64,000 nucleotides of DNA from Apodospora peruviana. Lineage: Eukaryota; Ascomycota; Sordariomycetes; Sordariales; Lasiosphaeriaceae. The stretch lies in the NCBI GenBank assembly GCA_033439685.1, contig JAUEDM010000005.1, positions 1-64,000 of the forward strand. The letters are read 5' to 3'. Shown here in pieces: positions 22,663 through 36,900 of the stretch (within the stretch, counting starts at the first letter, position 1; every line of letters starts with the position of its first letter). A program made the position numbers and the translations under genes. Below the pieces are notes generated by a model, which made no database searches, was not told where the DNA came from, and saw only the letters and a list, made by a program, of their open reading frames with translations.

Positions 22663-24287
22663 ATGCCTTCATCTTGGGCTCTCACCAGCCTCAGTGCAGG
22701 CCAGACCCTGGCCCTCCTTACCTCCTCAATCCTTTTATACCTCACACTTAGCTCCCTCATCAAACGATGGCATCACCTGCGTGGAATCCCCGGCCCAAGC
22801 TTGGCGCGCCTCTCATACCTGTGGATTCTCCGATTCATATACTTAGGCGACACGCTCACCCGTCTAGACGAGCTGTCCAAACAGTACGGGCCCATCACAC
22901 GCGTGGGGCCCAACGAGGTCATCGTCAGTGACTTTGACGAACTGATCCGCATCAACGGCGTGCGGTCAGCCTACCCCAAGTCAGGATGGTACATGAGCAT
23001 GCGCTTCGACCCAGGCGAAGGGCTGTCGATGCTCAACCTAATGGATACAGCCGCCCACGACCGCCGGAAAGCAAAGCTGATGCGCGGGTTCGAGGGGAAA
23101 GGGGATGTCGATCTGGAAATGATTGTCGACTCGCAGCTAAAGATTATGATCGATCTGCTTCGGGAGAAACATGCACGAACCGGCAAGCCGGTGGACTGGG
23201 CGGCTACTGCGCGGTATTTCTCGATGGATGTGGCGTCGCTTGCGGTTGTTGGACGAGCTTTTGGTCACCTCCCGACTGAGAGCGATATCTTCAAGTTCTT
23301 TGAGATTGGCGACGTGCTTGTGCCGTTCATGAACACGGTGTCGATGTTGGCACCTTTCAGAAGGATCCTATCATCTACCTGGTTCCTGAAGCGCGCCGGG
23401 CCAAGCTCGACCGATGAGTTTGGTGTTGGAAAGATCATGGGGTGGGTCTTACGAGTTGCAACGCAACACAAGCCATTCCTGACTAATTTTCCATCTGAAC
23501 AGGTTCGTAGAAAACGAGATAAACGAACGCTTCAAGAACCCAGACCTCAAGCGCGGAGACATGCTGGTATGTTTTTCAACCCCAGTTATATACCCCAGGT
23601 TTAACACATATCATCACGCAGGACGAGTGGATAAAAGCCGGCCTAACTCCACGAGAAAGCGCAGTAGACGCAGGCCTCGCCATAATAGCAGCAGGCGACA
23701 CCGTCGCCTCTCCCATCCGTTCAACCCTCCTCTACCTCGCCTCAACCCCATACGCCTACAACAAACTCAAAGCAGAAATCAAAACCGCCTCCTCCTCGGG
23801 CTTGATTTCGAACCCAGTAACAGCCCAACAAGCCCTGCACCTCCCCTACCTCCAAGCCGTCCTCCACGAAGTATTCCGCATCCTCCCCATAAGTCTAACA
23901 GGCTTCGCCAAACAAGTCCCGGTAGGCGGCGACACAATATGCGGGCATTATCTCCCAGCAGGCGTCGAGATATTCCCTAACAACCGCGCAGTGATGCTTA
24001 ATAAGGCTGTTTTTGGCGAGGATGTACAGGTTTTCCGTCCGGAGCGCTGGCTTGACGCTAGCCCGGAGAAACATGCGTACATGGTCAAACATGTCGATCT
24101 CCAGTTTGGATTTGGGCGTTGGCAATGCGCCGGCAAGATTCTGGCGTGGATGGAGCTCAACAAGTGCATCGTGGAGATGATGCGGAATTTTGATGTTCAG
24201 ATTGTTGATCCATCTAAGCCATGGAGTCTAAGCTCGTATAATAGCGTTGTTATTTCGGGATTTCATGTTCGTATCACCGAGGCTTGA
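22663..24287 (+). CDS. Cytochrome P450 monooxygenase, 502 aa
   Basis: A microsomal heme-thiolate oxygenase. Exons are 22663-23441, 23503-23566 and 23622-24287, joining to 503 codons. The first ATG in frame gives a short hydrophilic start and one membrane anchor (TLALLTSSILLYLTLSSLI), then the hinge GIPGPSLARL. The I-helix oxygen-binding AAGDTVA, the K-helix EVFR (ExxR), PERW and the heme loop FGFGRWQCAG (cysteine near residue 449) are all intact. The general look is that of fungal benzoate hydroxylase or pisatin demethylase-like P450s common in metabolite clusters. It is on the same strand as the isocyanide synthase, 2.25 kb downstream, and convergent with the NRPS. Oxidation of the isocyanide product is inferred from position. 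Confidence 0.92.
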
Positions 24288-24994
24288 AGCGGGTTGTGTT
24301 TTGGTAGGAGTTCAGTATCAGTACCCGGAAGAAAGACTCTATCTCCTGATGAAAGTTTCTGCAATTCCATGATTCGAGTCGCATTGTCCAAGGGTTTCGT
24401 ATATATAACTCCAGTGCGCCACTCCAGTAATGGGCTGCCCTCGACTGGTTTCGCAGCCTCTTTGCATAACAAGCCACGACAATCATGATGTTCCATTGTC
24501 CATTTCGCAACTCGTCACATCTAAAAATCTCAGCTCCCCGTTAAGCCTCTTGTTTCATTCTGCAAATTACATTATACAAACCTCGTCATAAATCTAACAA
24601 CGACATATCATATAACTAAAGAGGTGCGTAAGCATGGGGTTTAGACGGATCGTTGGCTGATGAGTAGGTGACTTAAGCCATTAGTAGTTGTTTACGGATT
24701 GTTATCGATGGTGGCTGCTTGTTGTCCTTGTTAGGATCAATTGGTTTGGCTGGGTGGTCAATCGGGATGTACCTCACTGAACACTGCAATTTTAGCCCCG
24801 ACGGAGACCATGATGTTCCTCCTCCCTCACCTTCAGGATGTAGACAGGGGCACTGCATGCGGCACTGCAAGTTTAGCTCCGACGGAGGGTTTAGAGGGTC
24901 GCCTTGTCACCTCTAGCGCATGAGAATGGAATTAAGCTTTGAAAATCGACAAACAGTTTCGTTGCTAACTTTCAATGCAAGCCCCTAAACCCTA
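24288..24994. other. Convergent intergenic region between P450 and NRPS
   Basis: Holds the two 3' ends. A short direct repeat, CACTGCAA followed by TTAGC(C/T)CCGACGGAG, occurs at about 24782 and 24861. This is the border between the isocyanide and siderophore gene groups. No gene was recognised. Confidence 0.5.
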
Positions 24995-27900
24995 TCACAA
25001 CCCTTTCAAAATCTCAGTAATAGAGCTCACCATCTCCACCACCCCATGTTCCCCAAGCCGTTCTCGAGACCCAAAAACACCAATGGTCATGCAGTCCCCT
25101 TCAACCAAAACTTCCACGTCAATCGCATCCTATTGTCTGGTTAGATCAATTGCACCCTAATTCCAGCATGATACCACTTTGACTTACCGGATAAGCATCC
25201 CTAACAATTATATTACCGGGAAGTTCCCGCAACGGCATATCATCTCCTCCACCCCGATCCTGCAAAGCCTGATCTTCATCTTCATTGGTTACATCCTCCA
25301 ACGCAACCATCATATTGCCATCTTCCACCACTGTATACCTCCTTTGCGCGGGACTGGCGCCCAGAAAATTGACAAACGAGTCCAAAACTACACCACTCCA
25401 ATCCTTAACCTCCCATAGTCCGACGCCGACGTTCTCAGAAGCCGATATCATATGCAGATCCTCCTGGATGGCAGCAGAAACTTCTATGAGGCTCTTCCTT
25501 TTGTCCATTTTAACTCGCAGGGGCACCAGACATAACGTTGGAGACGGCAGTACGTTCCGCTCGTCAACCTCGGCCCTGTTGGCAATGTAAACCCCAAAAA
25601 TAACATCTTGTTGTTTGTGTTGTGATTTCACCGCTGCTGCTCTGGCTGCTAAATGTTCCGCGTACGCAGCGAAGAACAAGGCCTGAAGACTCACACCATT
25701 GGTCTCGCAAAGCATTCTCAGTTGCCCAGTTTGACTGAAAGCATTAGGCTGCAGCAGTGAGACCCTGTGACCGGCGGCATATTGCACCGTCTTCAAGTTG
25801 AGAGAGGAAGGCAGCTGAACCAAGCCTGAGAGATATCTTGTCCAAAATTCCTTCCTGTGTTCTCTGCCGGACCGTCCAGTTAAAGTCCTCACGACATCCC
25901 CCCAGGCTGACGGAGTGTGGACAGTGGGATTCTGTGTCGTTCCTCGTCCACAAAATTCAAGGAATCTTCTCATTATCATGGGCAGACTGATGGCATCGTA
26001 AAGGGCATGGTGTATCTGGAGACGCAAAGTCCACTTGCTGCTACTGGAAACTTTCGTAATGGTCATACGACAGAATGGCTGTGCCGATCTACTCGTCCAA
26101 GTCTCGAGGTCTGGGAAGACGTGTGGCCGGAGGATAGCTTGTAGAATCGGCACGTCTCGTGATGTGGTTGCGACGAACGTCGTCCGCAAGATGGGTATTT
26201 CTTCGACCAATCTTTCCCAAGCAGAACTTAGCAAGACCTCGCTCACATCTCCCGTCAAATTGAACCTGAACTCGGGGTAAAACACTGCTCCATTTGTGTT
26301 CTGCCACACCGAGAGCATGTGCACCTGCATTCCTGTTGCTGGAAGCACTTCCTCGATCATGTCCATTGAAATTCCTGCCTCGTTGATGATCTTTGTGGTA
26401 TCCATACTAGCCATGCCGGACAAGACACCTCGGTGACCGTCCTCCTGGGGCCCATTCTCGCCACAACCAGCGTCAGTCTCCTTACTAAGCTCAGCCATAT
26501 GCTCGATCGACTTTGCGCTTATCATGTCCCGAAACTTAATCACGACACCCTGTTTGCGCAGCAGAGACGTGGCCTTGACGGCAGTAATCGAATCCAAACC
26601 AAGATGGTAAATGTTGTGCGTCTTCAAGATCGAGGCAACCGGGACGGAGGAGACTTCTGACAGCACATGTCGAATAATGTCCTCTCGAGCAGACCATGTT
26701 CTTGTTGTATCGATCGCGGAGCCATCCACCGGCACTGGCGACGGCGTGCCAGGGTTGTTCGGCAGGAACGGCGCAAGGCCACAGATTGAGACCTGCGAAC
26801 CGGTGAACTTGAGCACCTCCACCGCCGTCGGCATGGTAATCAGGTATCCAAGAACAACATCCAGCTGATGCAGGAGGAGGGTCGTTTCTTCGCGTGAGAT
26901 GTAGCGTTCGTCGCACGCACTTCTCCAAATCAGACAGGCATCTCCAACCTCCATCTCGACGCAAACAGGGTACTCGGCCATTGAAGACCCATTTATCGAT
27001 ATCGCCAGGACATTTTGATCTGGCGATGCTGCCTTAATGCTCCTCTGATGTATAAACAAAGAGTTAAACAAAGGCCCACCGTTCGTCCCTCTGGCCAATT
27101 TCTGTGCTTTCCGCAGAGGGAAATGCTGAAATGGTGCCAGATCAGCAGCATTTTCCTGCATATACCTCAGCCAAGAGGAGACGGAGCCATGCAAGACACT
27201 CCGCATCGCGACCGTGTTCATGGTGGGAAACATCAGTTCATCCGCGTCCTGTGAATCCCTTCCAGACAAAACAAGGCCAAAGGTGACATCCAGACTCGCG
27301 GTCTTTGTGGCGAGAAGGGCAGCCCAGCAGGCCTGCCCCAAGATCTGGAACGTGATGGCATGGCGTCTGCAGAACGATTTGACATCCGCCAAGGCGTGAC
27401 TGGAACCCGCCTCTGCTCGATGTTGTTTTCCTGGTCCGGACCTCCTCTCGGGAAGTATAGTGGCCGTCGCCCCGTCGAGAAAGTCCGACCAAAACATAGA
27501 CGCGTTTTTGTCGGCAGAAAAGACAAACTCTTCGAGATACGGCTCGTATGGCTGTCGAGGAACGAACTGTCCGTCGTAGGCAGCCTTGACGCCGTGATGT
27601 ATCAAGCTCAGAGACCTCCCGTCGTACAGGGCGTGGGCAATGGAAAGGACAAGGAACCGCTGTGTTGGTGCATTGGCGATGACAAGTTGAAGAAGATCAC
27701 ACTTGCCACCTCCTTTGCGGGCACGCTGTGTCGCAGTTTCGACAATTCTGCCTAGGTCCCCCTTATCCTGCACCTCAACCTCAACAAAGTGGATGTTGAG
27801 CTCCGAGTTAATGATCTGACAGTAAGCAAAGTCGTATTCGGGACTGTCGATCTGCACAAACGTGGTCCTGAGAATGGGTGAACCCGCAATCACCGTCATC

Positions 27901-30900
27901 CACGCTGCCTTGAGTCTCTCGGTGTCGACATCCGCCCCAATCTCGAGAACATCGTGATTGAAATAAACCTGAAAGTCGGAATGGATCATCTCCATCATCA
28001 TGGAGTCCTGCAAAGGGGTTGCCGGCAGTACCCCTTTGATGCCACCCATATTGGGAACAAGACCACTGACAATGACATGCTCTTTCAACCCGGAGAACCT
28101 GCTGCGAGGTGGCGTTGAAATACCATTGTGCCCATGTCCATTTGTCAATACAGCATGAAGAACCTGCATGATGGATTCGATGGTCTGGGCCTTCATCAAC
28201 TCGCTGGTTTTGATGATGATCCCATGTTGTTTTAGCCGTGTGGCCAGCTTGATGACATCAATGCTGTCCAGGCCCAGCTCAAAAATCGAAGTCATCTCGC
28301 CCACTGCATCTGGCGGAATATCCGCCAGACAGGCAATCTCCCTTCTCACCAATGTCGCCTTCTCGGTCCACATGAATTTTGGATGCTCAGATGTGCCATT
28401 CACTCCATCTTCGCGAGGTGTCGTTCCGATCGAGACATATCCACTGTCCAGCATCTCGCCTTCTTCACCCCTCTTCTGGGACAAAGTCCGATTGGCGTCT
28501 TCAACCATAGCAACAAAGGTTTCAACCAGCTCCGCCACCAACGTCTGTAAAACATCCCCACCCACTTTGCTCTCTGTCCCAACAACCAAAAGCCGAAGGC
28601 AATTTTCCTCGGTCAGCGTCGCCTCCAGAGCAAGAGGATACTGCGCCTTCTGCTCCGAATCCACCTCCGTCCACAGCGCGCAGTCCTTAGACCCACCGTC
28701 CTCCTCACGCTGAAACACAAAAAGAGTATCAAACAGCGGTCTACCCCCAGAGGAGCACCATTTCTGCACATCTCTCAGCGAAACATGCTGAAACGCCAAA
28801 ACGGCGGTATTGAAGTCATGACACTCCCGAATGAGTGATGACCACGTCAGTCCTTTTCTTTTCCGAATCGAAGCATGAAAAGGGAGCGTATTGAACAGCG
28901 GACCAACAACCGCTTCTGCTCCTTCCAGATCGATACCGCGTCCAGAGGTGACGATCCCGATAGTCTGGTCGACAGAAAAAATGCTGGAGAGAGCCCATAC
29001 CCATGCAGCTTGGACAATGGCTTGGTGAGTGACACCTAGACGTGTTCGTAACAGTTCTACCGCCTCGAATGGCACCTCCTGGTCGACAACAAAGACGGCC
29101 AAGTCAGTAGTAGATTCGGTTTGTTGTGAGACTTGCAGGGAGTCGAGACTGATGGTGCCGAAATGTTGAACCCAGAAGTCTTTGCATGTGTCAAATCTCT
29201 GCAACGGACCATGACACATGGCTTCCAGGAACGACGGGCTGTTGCGACAAGTCTGCGGTGGAGAAGAACCGCCCACCACAAGAAGACCGTAGTCCCAAAC
29301 AACTTGGTCAAGAATCAACCTCAAGCTGTTGGCGTCGTATATGCCGTGAAAGATGTTCAATATCAGGTGACAGCCTTTCCCGCCCTGAAGACAATGCATT
29401 TCAAGCGGGCGAGTGATGTTGTCTCGGTTGTCTGAAATCCAGGTCCTTCTTATCTCTTCCAGATCCATGGAATCTCCGTATCGAGTGTCGACATCGGTCC
29501 ACGGCACCTTTCCCGACTTCAGAGCCACTTGAACGAAGCCATCAACAGTGTTCACAAACACCGTCCTCAATATCTCGAACTTATCGACAGCCAGCTGCCA
29601 AGCCTGACACAACCTCGCCACATCGACCCCTCTTGCAAGCCCAAATCGAAAAGTATTAAAATATGCCCCAACCTTGGAGTTTGCCGATCCAGAGATCATA
29701 CCAAGCTGCAGCGGTGTACAAGGGCTTATATACTCGATCTGATCGCTCGTGACACCAAGGTCCCTGCAGACATGCGTCCTGTGTCTGTGCCCGCAGGCAT
29801 GAACTGTCTGATGAGCAGCCGCAACTGAAGAACCGGTCGCCGATGCTTTTGCGTTCTGGGACCCAAGAACTTGGCACAAATCCCGCAGAACGGGATTTCC
29901 CAGGATGACAGAGGGACTTGCTTGCTCAAATCCCTCTCTTTTCAGGTTCCTCGAGAAGCGGAAGACGGAAATGGAATCGATGCCAACTTCAAAGATGTTT
30001 GAGGACAGTGAGAGGGAGTCGACATTGAAAGACTGCTGCATGGCTGCCAGCACTTTTGCGATTCTTGTGACTGTATCCGTTAATTGCTGACCAGATGACC
30101 CATTCTCTGAAGCCATTGGCACCAGGTCCTCCTCCGTGAAAGTCTGAAACAGACCCTTCAGAACCTTAATCTCGGCCTTGTTGTTCGGAGAAAGCGGGAT
30201 AAACGGCAGCTGGAAGAAGTACGTCGGAACCATGTAGCCAGGGAGCTTAGACTGGCAGGCGAGGCGCGCAAGCTGGCAAAGCCTTTGTGCTTCTGCCCCC
30301 TTAATAATGCACAGACCACCCCCCTTTTTCTCTGTCCCAGCAACAACAAAGGAAACCAGAAAGTCCTTTTGTTGCTTTTCGTTGCGCACAACAATAGTCG
30401 CCACATCATTGATCTTGTCCACATCAGTTTTCATCGCATGATTGATCTCACCAATCTCCAGCCTCTGACCGCGGAGCTTGACCTGGTCATCCGCCCTGCC
30501 CAGAAAGTCAAAGCAGTCGTCATGTAGAACCCTGACCAAATCACCAGTGCGGTAAACACGTTCACCAAACTTCCGAAGAGTCGGGAACCTCTCCCTGGTG
30601 AGATCATGGCGCTTAAGATAGCCTTTGCCGACCAGTTTCCCAGAGACACAGAGCTCCCCAACCGCGCCCCGGAGAACAGGTTCCTCCGTGCCTGGTTTCA
30701 GGACGTACGCACCAACGTTGATAAACTGCTTCCCAATATTAGACGATCGTCCATTCTGCGGAACTCTAGGGTAAACAGTCACGCCGATCGTCGCCTCAGT
30801 AGGCCCATAAAAGTTGTAAATCACCGCCTTTGAGCCCCAAACGTCAAGAATCTCCTGCTTGAGCGACTCTCCTCCCGTGATGAAGACACCTCGGCAGAGA

Positions 30901-33900
30901 CTCGGCACGTCGTCGGGATGGACCAGACGCGCCAGGCTCGGCGTGAGATCGATATGTGTAATGTCAAGCTTATTGATGGTGCCAGCGAGATCCTCAAGGA
31001 TCAGGTCGCGGGGTGCGCCAACCAGCGTGATGCCCACCGACCAGGTCCAGTACTGCTCTAGGACTGACACGTCAAAGTGCAGAGAAGCAAATTGCAGCCA
31101 TCTGGAATTGGCGTCCCAGTGGCCATCGAAGATATCTTGGAATGCAAGCATGCATTGCACAGCGTTGTTATGTGTAATCTCGCAGCCTTTTGGTAGCCCT
31201 GTTGTCCCCGACGTATAAAGACAGTAACAGACGTCGTTCGGTTTGATCTTTCGAGTTGTAGCTGGAGGGTGACTGGAGAAGTCTGCCAAGCTGTCTTCGT
31301 CCACGGAGAGGACGGGCACTAGGACCTCAAATCCGAGAGCTCTTTCTCTTTCTTTCGATGTCAAGACCAGTGATGCTCCGGAATCTTCGACGATAAACTT
31401 CTTTCTTGATGGTGGCGCCCCGGGATCGAGAGCAACGAATGTGCACCCAGCCTTTAGCACGCCCAAGATGGAGAACAATGCCTCAGGAGATTTGTCGAAG
31501 TAGACGGCGACGATGTCCCCTGTTTTGGTGTGAGGAACAACCATCTGAGCAACGCGATTGCCGTTCATGTTTAACTGTCCATATGTCCATTCACGTCCGA
31601 CTGGCTTCCCCCCTTCGAACCCGTCGACAAAGTGCAGAGCTATCCGATGTGGAGCTGTGAGGGCTTGAAGTTCGACAAATTGGTGAAGCAGTTGGACGGG
31701 AGACGGGAGCTCGGGCTGCTGTGCTGGAATGATCGAGAACAGTTCTGGAACGGAGACCGAAAGACCGTTCTCGTCGCCGGCTGGCTCAAACGCCAAGTGG
31801 CAGACCATGGCGTCAAATTGCTCAAGCAAGATCTTGGCCTGTTCCTTGGGCAACACGTCACTAAAGAAGGTGATCTGGTACCCGAGTCTGTCCCCATGGC
31901 GCGGCTCCGCCTCAACAGAGACAGGGAAATCCACCATGACCTGTTCGTTGATGATGCTCCATGGTGTAGTCTCAGTAATATCGACATCGAACTTCTGGTA
32001 TACCAGCAAGGTATCAAATAACCTGGTACCAGGTAACCCAAGCCATTGCTGGATCCGCGTAAGAGGCTGATGGTGCTGCTTGTGAAGCTCCGTGTTGTAA
32101 GCCAGCATCTGCCGCAGTAGCGTCTCATTGGATGAGGTATTGTTTGAGATGACGGGCAAAGTAGTGAAACAGGGAAACACGGCATCCTGCGTTGCCTCGG
32201 TGTTCCGGCCGGATAGAACGACCCCAAAGACGACAGACGGTTCTCCGAGATAGGAAGACAGCACCCGCGTCCACGCTGCCTGGAGCACAACCTGCAACGT
32301 ATATCCAGACTCGGCGAGGGCATGCTCCAGGTCACCGAACGACATACCACTCGTGAGGGATTCGACCATAACTCGGCGGGAAAGTTCCCGCAGCGGCGTC
32401 ATGACCGGAAATCTGTTTACAACGACCTTATCGGCCTGGCTCTTCCAAAATTCCTTGCCACGTCTGGTAGAGTCAGAGATTTGGCCAAAGATCTCGGCCA
32501 CCGCTCTCTTGATCCCGCGTGAAGGAATAACAGGGTGTCCCTGGGCTAATTTGGCCAGATCTGACAAAAGTAGCTGGAGTGAGCGTGCATCATACAAACA
32601 ATGGTGGATAGCGACATGCATCATCATACCACTACCATCCTCCGTTTCCACGATGGCAGTTCTCCACAGCTTCTCGTCAGGCTTCATGACGGCACTGTGA
32701 ACAGAATCGAGACGCCATTTCTGGAGGTTGAAGGTCCCGGCTTGATCCTTGTAATGGATGATGAGTGGCAGAGGGAACGCGTCAGGAACGCATTGTACCA
32801 GCGCAAAATTGCATTCCTTGTGCTCGACAGGTATGAGTCTCGTGCGAAGAATGGGGTGCGCAAGGTAAAGAGAACGCCAAGCTCCGGCAAGCGTGGTGGC
32901 GGACACGCTTTCGTCGACCCGAAAATCAATGAAGTTGAAGTAATCTCCACCAGAAGACTGCATGAACTGCGACATCATGCCAGCAAGGAGCGGAGTACAG
33001 GGAAGAATCTCCTCGGTGGAGCTGACTTCAACGCCGTGAGCCTCAATCTGAACCTGGACTTGAACTCTAAAAGCGGCCATGTCATAAACAGTCTCTTTAT
33101 TCGCGGATGATGAGGCCTGGGACTCAACAAACTGTGCTAGGGTTGCGCATGTTGGGTTGCCAATGACGTCGCTGGCAGAGACATAGAGACCCTGCTTCCG
33201 GAGCATCGATGCTATCTGAACAGCTACGATGCTGTCCATTCCAAGCTGGTAGATCGTCGTCTGTCGTTGGATCGCGTGCCGGGGAGAGGACGACAGGGCA
33301 GAAAGCACATCTCGTATCTGAAGCTCTTGTACTCTCCAGGTATCTGTCGTTTCGACCCGTGGAGCACCATCTTCGGTTCCAAGATGCTCTAGCTGCTCAA
33401 TCGGCAGCCGTATAAGTCTTTCCCTTATATCCACGTGGATAGTATCAAGAGAAGGCCGGTGTGAAGAAGGATACCGAAGCAAAGAACGGAAGACATAAGA
33501 AAACAAGTCGAGAATAATGCCAGGAATTTGAACCGGAAATGATCGCCTTGCAAGGTCAGCAAAGTCAATCACAGCTTCGAGTAAGAGAAGCCTTACTGTT
33601 CTAAATGCAGCTTAATAGTAAACAAATCTTTGATCGTATCGGGTATAAGTTCACAAACAAGAGGAACCTAAACACTGTTAGCAAAGCCTTGTCACTAAAA
33701 CAACGTTAGAGGTTTCTCACATCCATCTCCCCGTCGTCCCCCACCAAAGTCCAAATAGCCTCGTCAAGCAAACGAGGAGAATGCTGCAAAAGCAAAAGGG
33801 TATCAAACAAACGCCGCCTATTATGCATATCTGAATCCGAAAACAGAGATGACTGAATGCGTCTAAGAGGTGTAAACTGATGCTGAATAATAACCGGGTT

Positions 33901-36900
33901 GATGTTTTGAAACGTCTTCATCACATCAACATTGCGCGGGTGGTCGGAAAGGTTGATGCGAACGGGAATCGTGTTGAAGCATGGCGCCACAAGCTGGTCG
34001 ATGCCGTCACTGGCCAACGACCGACCACTAACCACATTCCCAAAGCAAATGTCATCGACATCCGACAAGCAGCCGATAGTGACCGCCCATGCCGACTGGC
34101 AAAGCGACAGTAAAGAAATGCCGACTTGGTTGGCCATGTCCTTGATCTCTGAGAGGGGGGTCTCGATATCCCTTTTAGCGGAGGATGGACAAAACCCACC
34201 ATTTTCCAACTTGAACCGGCCTGCAACCATTTTGGGCTTGTACTTCGCCAAGTGTTCAGACCAGAATGCCTTCTCCCCTTCCTGTGGCTGTAATGCCATG
34301 TGCAGAAACTCATCATACAGAGGTGGTGGTGCAAGCTCCAGACCGCCAACAAGCTGCTCAACCTCGAACAGGAGACGTTCCATCGCCACGCCGTCGTAAA
34401 GAGCATGATGGCAGATAAACGATAGAAAGGTATCTCCATTTTGAGTAATAATGCCAAAGGACACCACAGGTTCCATGCTATCAATCGCGTCCGGCAACGT
34501 GCTGCCATGGCGGGACAAACACTGCTCAACGGTTGTACTTGTGCTCGAGGAAGTGTCAAAGTCAAGCCATTGTGGTTGTTGCGATTTATCCAAAACAAGC
34601 TGAACAATAGGCCACCGGCTATCTTGCGTCGAAACGAAACACGTCCTCAAGATCCCATGTCGTTCGCACATTGCCGTCCATGCCGCTTTGATTTTGGGGA
34701 ACAGATCGTCGTTGATCCGGAAGAGCATACGGTTGAGATAGGACCCTCTGCCAACAGAAGCTGCGAGCATGGCCTCCTGAAGGGGAGTGCAAGGGAGGAC
34801 CTTCTCGACATTTCTTCCCTTGGCGGTGAGACTGGTGGCGATGGCATCGATAAGTTCTGCTGGAAGAAACTCAATTGCCCTGTCAGGGGCTGTTGCCCCG
34901 GTGACAGTGTGGGGCAACTCCTGAGCAAGTCTTGCGACACTTGCATTCTGCAGGACGGTCGATATCGCAACGCGCTTCCCCATTTTGTCTAGAATCCTTT
35001 TACTCAGTCGGATGGCGGAGATGGAATCCAGGCCAATGGTCGTTAGCGGTGTCCATCTCCGAATGGTGCGTCTATCAACGCCAAATGTTGTCGAGACAAT
35101 GTCTGCAAGCTCCGACTCAACTGTCGACCACTGTCCACCATCCTCAGTCACCTCCACAGCATGGCTTGCGAGACTGAGATAGTCTTGCCCAAGTTGCGCG
35201 GCGGTCTGCCGAAGTCGGGCTCTGTCCAGTTTTCCTGAAGCCGTGACGGGCAGTGTAGACACGGGGATAACGAGTGACGGTACCATATAAGCAGGAAGCT
35301 TTGCCACCAGGGTCCTAAACAGGGTCTGAATCTCTAACCTCATGCTGTCGTCAATTTCGAGATGATAAAATCCCGACTCCGGGTTTGTTCCACTCTTTGG
35401 CACGTAGTACGTGATGATCTGACCAGGTGGACAAAACAGAGTAGCGCAGTCCACAACGGCCTCGGACTCCCCAACGATATGGTTAATCTCGCCGAGTTCA
35501 ACCCGCTGGCCGCGGATCTTGATCTGATCATCAATCCGACCAGTTATCACCATGGAGCCATCGGGAAGCATGCGTCCAAGGTCTCCGGAACGATAAAGCC
35601 GTCCAAATTCAGAATGCTCAACAAATTTAGACGACGTCAAATCAGGCATGGCTAGATACCCCTGAGCGATCTGGTCTCCACCAAAACAAAGCTCGCCAAG
35701 CGTCCCAAGCGGCGCAACCTCCATGCTATCTCTGAACATGACGAACGTGGACGTGTTTTCGAACGACCATCCAAGGTGATGAATGTTCTGGTTGGTGTCC
35801 ATCTTCTTGACACTGCAGATATTGGTTGTCTCGGACGGTCCGTACCCCTGGTACAGCTGCTTAGCCCATTTCTGAGCTACAATCTCGGTCATCGCTTCAC
35901 CGGAGGTGACCAGAAACTCAACATCCGGCACACTGGTGCGGTCAACGAGCGACGCAACGGTAGGAGTCATGCTGAGATGCGTAACCCCGAGGTTGCGAAT
36001 AGATCGCTCAAGGTCTTCAAAGAGCGTGTCATTGGTGGCAGAACAGAGACACATGCCTTGTGTCCATGCAAAGAATATCTCAAATACCGATACATCAAAG
36101 GCTTGCGAGCACGACTGAAGTAATCGCGATCGATCCTTAACTGGATATATCCGCGAGAGGACGTCTAGATTGCTGATAATGTTCCGTTGCGTCACGCAAA
36201 CCCCTTTTGGGACACCGGTACTGCCCGAGGTGTAAATGATGTATGCGATGCGTTCTGGATTCGGTGTAAGACTGAGATTGCAAGCCGAATATCCGTCGAG
36301 TGTGGTGGCCTGAATGTCCAACAGGCTGCAGGATAACTGCGTCCCAAACAACTGCTGCGTCGCTGTGTCAACAAGACATACCCCAACCTTGGCTTGCCGA
36401 AAGATGGTGTCAACCCGAGCAACGGGCGTGCTGGGCAAGAGGGGCAGATATGTACACCCAGCCTTGAGGATAGCCAAGATTCCCGCATAAAGAAGAACAG
36501 ACTTCTCCATGACGATCGCAACCACTTCACCATCACGAACTCCCCGTTCTCCAAGACACCGAGCAATTTGGTTCGCAGTCTTGTTTAGTCCAGCGAAAGA
36601 CAGTGTCGTCGTGGTAGTGCTATCATCCGATATGCGATCCGCGAAACACAGGGCATTTTTCGTTGGAAACCTAGCAGCCGTAACCTCAACAGCAAGCGCT
36701 AGGTCGGCCAACCCTGAAAAGGTCTTCGGGTGTGCATTGTAAACGGACAGCAGATTCTGAGGGAAAGCTCGTTGTACGGTGCCCAACTCCACGTCCAAGT
36801 TGTTCAGCATGTATGGCACAAGTGTCTGGATGGCCTCGCCCAATACACTGATCTGGCTCTCTGGAAAGCAACTGGTGTGATATGTAAAACGACACACAAA

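Noticed and set aside
31640..32350. Minus-strand open frame of 236 codons inside the NRPS
   Set aside because: It is a second frame over condensation domain 3 and shares no motif. Many similar shadow frames occur across the NRPS on both strands.
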